From assembly GCF_042186555.1 (NCBI RefSeq), contig NC_133326.1, forward strand, positions 93,090,288 to 93,154,287: a DNA stretch of 64,000 nucleotides, given 5' to 3'. A program made the translations under genes and the position numbers. Shown in pieces: positions 56,848 to 64,000 of this stretch; position 1 is the first letter of the stretch, and each line of letters begins with the position of its first letter. This DNA is from Aquarana catesbeiana. Lineage: Eukaryota > Chordata > Amphibia > Anura > Ranidae. The notes beneath the pieces are model-generated. The model made no database searches. It worked only from the letters and a program-made list of their open reading frames with translations, and had not been told where the DNA came from.

Positions 56848-57190
56848 GGGGAACCCCGCGCCAAAAAAAAAAAAAAAAACGGCGTGGGGTCCCCCCAAAA
56901 ATCCATACCAGACCCTTATCCGAGCACGCAACCTGGCAGGCCGCAGGAAAAGAGGGGGGGACGAGAGTGCGGCCCCCCTCCCTCCTGAACCGTACCAGGC
57001 CACATGCCTTCAACATTGGGAGGGTGCTTTGGGGTAGCCCCCCAAAACACCTTGTCCCCATGTTGATGAGGACAAGGGCCTCATCCCCACAACCCTGGCC
57101 GGTGGTTGTGGGGGTCTGCGGGCGGGGGGCTTATCGGAATCTGGAAGCCCCCTTTAACAAGGTGACCCCCAGATCCCGGCCCCCCCCCGT
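56848..57190. repeat. Left arm of fold-back element, inner part
   Basis: From GGGGAACCCCGCGCC to the run GGCCCCCCCCCGTGTGAAATGG. The reverse complement lies at about 58090-58343, with one duplicated TGCATGCCAGGT stretch and a deletion in the right arm (58235-58260). Confidence 0.85.
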
Positions 57191-58140
57191 GTGAAATGGT
57201 AAGGGGGTACATAAGTACCCCTACCATTTCACGAAAAAAGTGTCAAAAATGTTAAAAAATGACAAGAGACAGTTTTTGACAATTCCTTTATTTAAATGCT
57301 TCTTCTTTCTTCTATCTTCCTTCATCTTCTGGTTCTTCTGGCTCTTCTGGTTCTTCCTCCGGCGTTCTCGTCCAGCATCTCCTCCGCGGCGTCTTCTATC
57401 TTCTTCTCCTCGGGCCGCTCCGCACCCATGGCATGGGGGGGAGGCTCCCGCTCTTCTCTTCTTCTTTTCTTCTCTTCTTCTCTTCTTCATTTTCTTCTCC
57501 GGGCTGCTCCGCAATCCATGCTGGCATGGAGGGAGGCTCCCGCTGTGTGACGGCGCTCCTCGTCTGACAGTTCTTAAATAACGGGGGGGCAGGGCCACCC
57601 GGTGACCCCGCCCCCCTCTGACGCACGGGACATGACGGGACTTCCCTGTGGCATTCCCCGTGACGTCACAGGGAAGTCCCGTCAAGTCACCGTGCGTCAG
57701 AGGGGGGCGGGGTCACCGGGTGGCCCCTCCCCCCCCCGTTATTTAAGAACTGTCAGACGAGGAGCGCCGTCACACAGCGGGAGCCTCCCTCCATGCCAGC
57801 ATGGATTGCGGAGCGGCCCGGAGAAGAAAATGAAGAAGAGAAGAAGAGAAGAAGAGAAGAGCGGGAGCCTCCCCCCAATGCCATGGGTGCGGAGCGGCCT
57901 GAGGAGAAGAAGATAGAAGACGCCGCGGAGGAGATGCTGGACGAGAATGCCGGAGGAAGAACCAGAAGAGCCAGAAGAACCAGAAGAACCAGAAGATGAA
58001 GGAAGATAGAAGAAAGAAGAAGCATTTAAATAAAGGAATTGTCAAAAACTGTCTCTTGTCATTTTTAACATTTTTGACAGTTTTTTAGTGAAATGGTAGG
58101 GGTAAGAACCCCCTTACCATTTCACACAGGGGGGGGCCGG
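57180..58140. repeat. Core palindrome of the fold-back element, arms about 470 bp
   Basis: The sequence reads the same on both strands about a centre near 57658: GACGGGACTTCCCTGTG (57634-57650) and CACAGGGAAGTCCCGTC (57667-57683) flank a 16-base loop. The arms extend outward through a purine/pyrimidine-rich tract (CTTCTTCTCTTC on the left, GAAGAGAAGAAG on the right) to CCTACCATTTCAC / GTGAAATGGTAGG at 57218 and 58090. E, K and R-rich open frames are by-products. Confidence 0.92.
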
Positions 58141-59040
58141 GATCTGGGGGTCCCCTTGTTAAAGGGGGCTTCCAGATTCTGATAAGCCCCCACCCGCAGA
58201 CCCCCACAACCACCGGCCAGGGTTGTGGGGATGAGGCCCTGCCAGGTTGCATGCCAGGTTGCATGCTCGGATAAGGGTCTGGTATGGATTTTTGGGGGGA
58301 CCCCACGCCGTTTTTTTTTTTTTTTTTTGGCGCGGGGTTCCCCTTAAAATCCATACCAGACCTGAAGGGTCTGGTATGGAATTTAAGGGGAACCCCACGT
58401 CATTTTTTTTTTTTTTAATTTTGGCCGGGGTTCCCCTTAATATCCATATCAGACCTGAAGGGCCTGGTATGGAATTTAGGGGGACTCCCACGTCATTTTT
58501 TTTTTTTAATTTTGGTTCGGGGTTCCCCTTTGGGGAATTCCCATGCCGTTTTTATCAATGAACTTCTATGTGTATTGTCGGCAATGCAATAGCCGCGGGT
58601 AGTTTTAAATGAGTTTTTTCCTTCAAAATGTCATTTTGCTGTCAGACTATTCTAAACACAGGAAACATGCGCCCCTTTACAGGCATACTATAGACACCCC
58701 CCAGGTACGAAATTTAAAGGGATATTACACTTTTATTGATTGACTTTAAGCATTATTAAAATCACTGCTCCTGAAAAAACGTCCGTTTTTAAAACTTTTT
58801 TTTGCATTGATCCATGTCCCCTGGGGCAGGACCCAGGTCCCCAAACACTTTTTATGACAATAACTTGCATATTAGCCTTTAAAATTAGCACTTTTGATTT
58901 CTCCCATAGACTTTTAAAGGGTGTTCCGCGGCATTCGAATTTGCCGCGAACACCCCAAATTGTTCGCTGTTCGGCGAACTTGCGAACAGCCAATGTTCGA
59001 GTCGAACATGAGTTCGACTCGAACTCGAAGCTCATCCCTA
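58141..59040. repeat. Right arm of fold-back element with empty TTAA sites
   Basis: Uninterrupted arm running to the GCTCATCCCTA end. It contains single TTAA tetramers at 58344-58347 and 58437-58440, exactly where the left arm carries insertions. A hairpin-like GTTCGAGTCGAACATGAGTTCGACTCGAAC lies at 58994-59026, close to the end. Confidence 0.9.
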
Positions 59041-59048
59041 CTCACCAC
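59041..59048. repeat. 8-bp target-site duplication of the hAT-like element, right copy
   Basis: CTCACCAC, as at 46729-46736; LINE D ORF2 resumes here. Confidence 0.95.
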
Positions 59049-59958
59049 ACATGCCCCTGTGGCAGTAATCCTATGCTCTCCCACCTATACAGTATCCCAG
59101 ACCCTTCTCTGTGGGCAAAAAAGGGAATCAGTACCTTAAAACACATTCAAGATGGTAGGATTATGACTTTCCAGACACTGAGACGAATATACGCGCTTCC
59201 GCTCTCTTTTCAATTCAGATACTGGCAGCTGAAGCACGCCTTTGAAGCCCAGTTTCCTGCCCCCCTTGCTTTGGAGTCAGACTCCATTGAGCGTGTCTTG
59301 ATCTCCAGTGCAATGGGGAGACCTCTCTCGACCTTATACTTATATTTGACAGTAGAATATGATACCAAACTTACCAAATCCTGGGAAAAATGGAGGATGG
59401 ATATCCCATCCCTTGATCAAGAGGAGTGGAAGGAGTGCAGCAAAAGATTTAAAAAGGTTTATACAATTTAAGTTCCTACACAGGGCATACTTCACCCCAC
59501 AGAGGTTGGCGCGCATTTACCCTCAAAGGGACCCCAATTGTCAGAGATGCAGGCAGGAGGTGGGTACCTTCTGGCACATGGTCTGGTCCTGTCCCAAACT
59601 CCAACCCTACTGGACGGCAGTGGCCTCTACACTTAGTAATGTGACCGGATTGGATCTACAGGTTGATCCTCAAATTCTATTGTTAAGCCATTTAGAGGAT
59701 GTAGAGGTGACATGTATTGCTATACGTGAAATTCTACTGAGATGGAAACTAGAGGAACCTCCTACTCTGGCCTCATGGAGGCGATCGGTGACTTCGGTAC
59801 TTCCCCTATATAGGCTGACCTATGAAAGTAGACAATGCCTAGGGAAATTTGATAAAATCTGGTCCTCTTGGATAGATGCCTCTGACAGCCCTGACCCCCC
59901 TCCCCTTAATTATGACATGAATTATACCAGCGGATATGGTCGACCTCATGCCTACTAG
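59041..59958 (+). pseudogene. LINE D ORF2, downstream part: C-terminal domain
   Basis: After the insertion the frame continues PMLSHLYSIPDPSLWAKKGISTLKHIQDGRIMTF and LPLSFQFRYWQLKHAFEAQFP to 59471. It shifts near 59450 to KFLHRAYFTPQRLARIYPQRDPNCQRCRQEVGTFWHMVWSCPKLQPYW (about 59475-59610), the C-terminal cysteine-histidine motif, and ends at 59958 after CLGKFDKIWSSWIDA, the usual ORF2 terminus. About 0.3 kb of 3' untranslated sequence follows to the poly(A). The join across the 12.3-kb insertion is continuous apart from the 8-bp duplication. Confidence 0.92.
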
Positions 59959-60280
59959 TCATACCTTGCCCCCCCATCGTGCACCCCACCTTCTTTTTCT
60001 TTTTCTCTACTGACCCTGATTACTCCCTGCTTTGTTGCATCTCTCCTTCTCTCCCCTATCGGATACCTACATAACGTATGTGTGGTTTCACTATTACTGG
60101 AATGCACTAATGTGTACATGTAACTGGTATTTATGACACCTGCACAGCTGGAACATTAGAGAAAGTATGACTGCCGGATGAAGGTGGTTATCCTGTCTAT
60201 ATTTGTGTATCATTGAATGTACTTTATAGTTTTGTATTGTAATGCTGATTTGTTTAATAAAAAATTTCTGTTAAAAAAAA

Positions 60281-60293
60281 AAGTTACACTATT
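60281..60293. repeat. LINE D target-site duplication, right copy
   Basis: AAGTTACACTATT, as at 41601-41613. Confidence 0.92.
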
Positions 60294-60322
60294 TATTATT
60301 ATTATTATTACTATTATTATTT
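60292..60322. repeat. ATT microsatellite
   Basis: About nine ATT units with one interruption (ACT), next to the LINE D duplication. Confidence 0.9.
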
Positions 60323-60385
60323 GCACAGGGTTTATTTGATATATAGACAAACTGTGTTTCCTTATTTTTTTGCACACTAATTATA

Positions 60386-60386
<1 letters not shown>
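60321..60386. repeat. Right arm of the inverted repeat that brackets LINE D
   Basis: TTGCACAGGGTTTATTTGAT to TGCACACTAATTATAG, the reverse complement of 41004-41068 with scattered differences. Confidence 0.7.

Positions 60387-60440
<54 letters not shown>
60387..60440. repeat. AT dinucleotide microsatellite
   Basis: About 26 TA units, running into the TA target of the Tc1-like element. Confidence 0.95.
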
Positions 60441-60443
<3 letters not shown>

Positions 60444-61009
60444 GGGACGGAAAGTATTCAGATATTATAAATTACGAGTCCGCGCTTAGGACTTAAAGTG
60501 TTAAAGGGTTAAAGGCTTAAAGGAAAGTATTCAGACCCCCTTAAATTTTTCACTCTTTGTTATATTGCAGCCATTTGCTAAAATCATTTAAATTCATTTT
60601 TTTCCTCATTAATGTACACACAGCACCCCATATTGACAGAAAAACACAGAATTGTTGACATTTTTGCAGATTTATTAAAAAAGAAAAACTGAAATATCAC
60701 CTGGTCCTAAGTATTCAGACCCTTTGCTCAGTATTTAGTAGAAGCACCCTTTTGATCTAATACAGCCATGAGTCTTTTTGGGAAAGATGCAACAAGTTTT
60801 TCACACCTGGATTTGGGGATCCTCTGCCATTCCTCCTTGCAGATCCTCTCCAGTTCTGTCAGGTTGGATGGTAAACGTTGGTGGACAGCCATTTTTAGGT
60901 ATCTCCAGAGATGCTCAATTGGGTTTATGTCAGGGCTCTAGCTGGGCCATTCAAGAACAGTCACGGAGTTGTTCTGAAGCCACTCCTTTGTTATTTTAGC
61001 TGTGTGCTA
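60441..61009 (-). mobile_element. Tc1-like transposon, one end only
   Basis: Starts GTGGGGACGGAAAGTATTC after TA and follows the same sequence as the copy at 7807 in reverse orientation to its transposase, ending abruptly at about 61009 inside the coding region (TTTTAGCTGTGTGCT). Only the terminal repeat and the last third of the transposase (minus strand) remain. A 59-base insertion at 60463-60521 is flanked by the 14-base repeat GGAAAGTATTCAGA. Confidence 0.88.
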
Positions 61010-61305
61010 AATGCATCCTATGCCTTAAGGTGAAAAAACACTTGTCATTGACCGCCCCCCCTTTTACCTGAACCCTTGACTCACTCTCTCTCTGCCCGGG
61101 GTTCTCAGCTCTTGATTGGATAGATTGATAGCAGCGCGGGCATTGGCTCCCACTGCTGTCAATCAAATCCAATAATGCGGGCGCCGGGGGGGGGCGGGGC
61201 CGAGTCCTGCATTCTGCCTCTATAGACGCTGAATGCTGGACTCGGTAGCGCATCCACAAGGTAACCCCCCGGGAGAGAGCTTATCCCAGGGGGTTATCTG
61301 ATGTG
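61010..61305. other. Unidentified repeat between Tc1-like end and hAT-like copy
   Basis: GC-rich with TGATTGGATAGATTGATAG and CTGTCAATCAAATCCAA (an imperfect inverted pair at about 61113-61172) and GGTAACCCCC with GGGGGTTATC (61260-61300). Possibly a short non-autonomous element of a family I cannot name. The minus-strand open stretch is not recognisable. Confidence 0.4.
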
Positions 61306-62934
61306 GGGAGGGACCCCAGAACACCCTTTTAAAATCTATGGGAGAAATCAAAAGTGCTCATTTTAAAGGCTTATATGCATGGTATTGTCATAAAAAGTGT
61401 TTGGGGACCTGGGACCTGCCCCAGGGGACATGGATCAATGCAAAAAAAGTTTTAAAAACGGACGTTTTTTCGGGAGCAGTGATTTTAATAATGCTTAAAA
61501 TGAAACAATAAAAGTGTAATATTCCTTTAAATTTTATACCTGGGGGTGTCTGTAGTATGTCCGTAAAGGGGCGCATATTTCCCATGTTTAGAACAGTCTG
61601 ACAGCAAAATGACATTACAAAGGAAAAAAAGTCATTTAAAACTACTCGTGGCTATTAATGAATTGTCGATCCGACAATACACACCCGTTACGTAACGGGT
61701 GACCCTGCCCCCCTCTGACATCATGGGGAATGCCACAGGGAAGTCCCCGTCAAGTCCCCGTGCGTCAGAGGGGGGCGGGGTCACACAGTGGGAGCCTCCC
61801 ATCATGGATGCGGAGCGGCCCGAGAAGAAGGGAAGAAGAGGAGGAAGATGCCGGACGAGAACACCGGAGGAAGAACCAGAAGAACCAGAAGAAGAAGAAG
61901 ATGGAGGAAGAAACTGAAGGAAGATAGAAGATAGAAGAAAGAAGATGGAAAAAAGAAGACTTTAAATAAAGGAATTGTCAAAAAATGTCTCTTATCATTT
62001 TTAACATTTTTGACAGTTTTTTTGTGAAATGGTAGGGGTACCTTTGTACCCCTTTACCATTTCACACGGGGTGCGGGATCTGGGGGTCCCCTTGTTAAAG
62101 GGGGCTTCCAGATTCCAATAACCCCTCCGCATGCAGACCCCCACAACCACCGGGCAAGGGTTGTGGGGATGAGGCCCTTGTCCCCTTTGGGGGGCTACCC
62201 CAAAGCACCCTCCCAATGTTGAGGGCATGTGGCCTCGTACGGTTCAGGAGGGGGGTCGCTCTCTCACCCCCCTTTTCCTGCGGCCTGCCAGGTTGCGTGC
62301 TCAGATAAGGGTCTGGTATGGATTTTTGGTTGGACCCCACGCCATTTTTTAAAAAAATTTTGGCGCAGGGTTCCCCTTAAAATCCATACCAGACCGGTAT
62401 AGATTTTGAGGGGGACCCCCACGCCATTTTTTTTTAAAAATTTGGTTCGGGGTTCCCCTGTGGGGAATTCCCATGCCGTTTTTATCAATGAACTTTTGTG
62501 TGTATTGTCAGATCGACAATTCATTAATAGCCGCGAGTAGTTTTAAATTACTTTTTTTCCTTTGAAATGTCATTTTGCTGTCAGACTGTTCTAAACATGG
62601 GAAACATGCACCCCTTTACAGGCATACTATAGACACCCCCCAGGTACATAATTTAAAGGAATATTATACTTTTATTGTTTCACTTTAAGCATTATTAAAA
62701 TCACTGCTCCCAAAAAACGGCCGTTTTTAAAACTTTTTTTTGCATTGATCCATGTCCCCCGGGGCAGGACCCAGGTCCCCAAACACTTTTTATGACAATA
62801 ACTTGCATATAAGCCTTTAAAATTAGCACTTTTGATTATTCATGTTCGCGTCCCATAGACTTTAACAGTGTTCGCGTGTTCAAACTAATTTTTTGCCTGT
62901 TCGAACACACAGGGGGGTGTTCGGCTCATCCCTA
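61306..62934. mobile_element. Second hAT-like fold-back copy, left arm deleted
   Basis: The right end GCTCATCCCTA (62924-62934) matches that at 59030-59040, and the right arm (61690-62934) follows the large element from its core outward: GCCACAGGGAAGTCCCCGTC, the GAAGAAGAGG tract, CATTTTTGACAGTTTTTTTG, GGTCTGGTATGGATTTTTGG. The left arm is present only as 61306-61680 (GTCATAAAAAGTGTTTGGGG, ATAATGCTTAAAATG) and lacks the outermost end and the GGGGAACCCC part. No left duplication is found, so the left end was lost or replaced by 61010-61305. Confidence 0.85.
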
Positions 62935-62942
62935 GAGGTAAG

Positions 62943-63780
62943 TATGATATGTTTGTTATTTAAAAAAAAAAAAACTCGAACCTTTAGTGTCACTTTGAGT
63001 CTCCATTGAAGGAGATTAGGGCAATTAAATCTTCTTTTTAGTGTGAATAGAACTATGGAATGGTCTGACCACACAGTGTCGCTAATGGAGGCCTTGACTA
63101 TGTCTGAGATTTTGGCTGTGGAGATGAAAATGTAGTCGATCCTAGCGTAGGACTGGTGCAAGCAAGAAAAGTGTGTATAATCTCTTTTACTTGGTTTCGT
63201 TTCTCTCCAAGTATCGACCAACCCATGTTGAAAGATTAATTTATCTATTTTAAGGCTCCTTTTGGGTGGACGAGTGAGCTGGGATCCGGGAGGTTTGGAT
63301 CTGTCTAGTCCCTGGTCAAGGGCAGTATTGGAATCACCTCCATAAATAACCGTCCCTCCCACCACGGGTCCCAGTGTTCTAAGCATCACCTGGAAGAATG
63401 CCGCTTGGCCCTGATTAGGTGCATAATATGAAATTGATCATCCACCGTGCCCTTTACAGAATAAATCTGCCCTCTGGGTCCCTGTGTTCTAGTTGGGATG
63501 TAAATTTACATTTATTAGAAATCAGAATTGCTACTCCCTTGGTTTTGTCCTCAGCATTAGCAAGGAAAAACATAGTGAAATTGGCATGTAAGAAGGAATG
63601 GTTGTACTGCTTTTGGAAAATGCATCTCCTGAAGTAGGACGATGTCTATTTTTTGGGAATGCAGAGACTGTAGAATTCTTTTTACAGGGGATTTCATCCT
63701 TGCGTGTTGTGTAAAGCAACATGCAGTGGAGGAGTAGAAAGAGTGTTATTAGCCATTGACAAGAGAGGTATAGTCCTCAT
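62943..63780 (-). pseudogene. LINE E ORF2: endonuclease domain only
   Basis: The minus strand reads, from about 63700, ARMKSPVKRILQSLHSQKIDIVLLQEMHF, then KTKGVAILISNKCKFTSQ, and at 62943-63389 VIYGGDSNTALDQGLDRS (the usual GGDFN reads GGDSN), SYARIDYIFISTAKI and VWSDHSIVLFTL with the catalytic histidine, followed by WRLKVTLK. This is the APE endonuclease of an L1-type LINE in the same orientation as LINE A and C. Its RT should lie at lower coordinates but is cut off by the hAT-like element ending at 62934. There are several frame changes. Confidence 0.85.
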
Positions 63781-64000
63781 CTGTTACTCTGTCACTTACC
63801 CCAGATATGCATGTGGATCTAACATGGGTTTCCTCCTAGCAGCATGGGAATTCCCAGATAGGATCGGTAGAGACATGGGGATCCTGGAGTTTGGCTAAAA
63901 GAGAACAGAAGTAAGTGCAAGCTAAGAAAAAGGGAAGAGAAAGGGTTGGAGAATAGCCCTCTAGGAGCTCCAGTGGGCAGGAGAAGAATAGTATCTCTCT
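63781..64000. other. Upstream part of LINE E, cut by the window edge
   Basis: Probably the spacer between ORF1 and ORF2 of the minus-strand LINE. No ORF1 motif is seen before the window ends. Confidence 0.4.

Larger units (their letters stand above)
46737..59040. mobile_element. hAT-like fold-back element, 12.3 kb, non-autonomous
   Basis: The ends are TAGGGATGAGC (46737-46747) and GCTCATCCCTA (59030-59040), perfectly inverted, with the 8-bp duplication CTCACCAC on both sides. An 8-bp duplication and such ends point to the hAT superfamily. The arms are very long: 46850-47310 is mirrored at about 58440-58900, and the core palindrome is centred near 57658. The left arm holds two TTAA-flanked insertions (47312-53240 and 53336-56843). 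Without them the element would be about 2.85 kb, made almost wholly of two arms of about 1.4 kb. No transposase is encoded, so it depended on a helper. Confidence 0.93.
41614..60280 (+). mobile_element. LINE D: full-length L1-type retrotransposon, split by a 12.3-kb hAT-like element
   Basis: A 13-bp duplication (41601-41613 and 60281-60293) fixes both ends. The element starts CGGGGCGTGGCCAAGATGGC and ends with AATAAAAAATTTCTG and an A tract. ORF1 spans about 42540-43239 and ORF2 43998 to 59958. Within ORF2 the hAT-like element occupies 46737-59040 plus one 8-bp target copy. Removing it gives a LINE of about 6.36 kb. Lesions in ORF1 and ORF2 make it inactive. Confidence 0.94.

Noticed and set aside
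57221..58045. E, K and R-rich or S and F-rich open frames in the core palindrome
   Set aside because: They are low-complexity translations of GAA/TTC tracts and appear in mirror image on both strands, as expected of a palindrome.

Overview
The window is repeat-dense vertebrate nuclear DNA, most likely from an anuran amphibian and plausibly a ranoid frog. That call rests on L1-type LINEs with ORF1 and APE/RT ORF2, a GIY-YIG Penelope-like element, Tc1-like transposons with inactivated transposases, and families of TTAA-flanked and 8-bp-TSD non-autonomous elements whose terminal sequences resemble repeats I recall from frog genomes. The species call is recall and inference. I found no intact host gene, no rRNA or tRNA gene, and no prokaryotic feature. 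Every long protein-like signal is a retrotransposon or transposase relic, or a by-product of tandem repetition.

Layout. 1-1860: mostly unassigned, with a degenerate 42-bp minisatellite. About 1900-5760: a minus-strand Penelope-like element (RT plus GIY-YIG) with a hammerhead-like motif. 5836-6545: truncated Tc1-like element. 6904-10058: a fold-back element carrying a second Penelope-like fragment and a nearly complete Tc1-like copy. 10240-13330: LINE ORF1 scrap, a possible poly(A) retroelement and another Tc1-like relic. About 13670-19186: nearly full-length minus-strand LINE (LINE A). 19610-20630: LINE ORF2 tail. 20640 to about 32430: a TTAA-type element split by a full-length minus-strand LINE (LINE C, 20801-29943), itself split by a plus-strand 5'-truncated LINE (23102-25327). 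Both insertions have clear target-site duplications. 31228-32087 is a second TTAA-type MITE. 34018-34500: Tc1/mariner relic. 34900-40874: full-length plus-strand LINE (LINE B) with a 15-bp TSD inside an older minus-strand LINE tail.

41614-60280 is a full-length plus-strand LINE (LINE D, 13-bp TSD) whose ORF2 is interrupted at 46737-59040 by a 12.3-kb hAT-like fold-back element with an 8-bp TSD. The fold-back element's left arm carries two TTAA-flanked insertions (47312-53240 and 53336-56843), while its right arm keeps both sites empty. Inside these insertions are a 360-bp tandem array, guanine runs, a 1.1-kb decamer satellite open in several reading frames, and strings of perfect hairpins. 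After LINE D come an AT microsatellite, a truncated Tc1-like end, a deleted second copy of the hAT-like fold-back element (to 62934) and the endonuclease part of another minus-strand LINE that continues past the window edge.

There is no cooperating gene set. The window is a stratified insertion record in which order of arrival can be read directly from TSDs. The points most worth following up are the filled-versus-empty TTAA sites within one palindrome, the hammerhead-like motifs of the Penelope-like elements, the YY1-like site at +11 of LINE D, and the hairpin-rich, satellite-bearing cargo of the TTAA elements.
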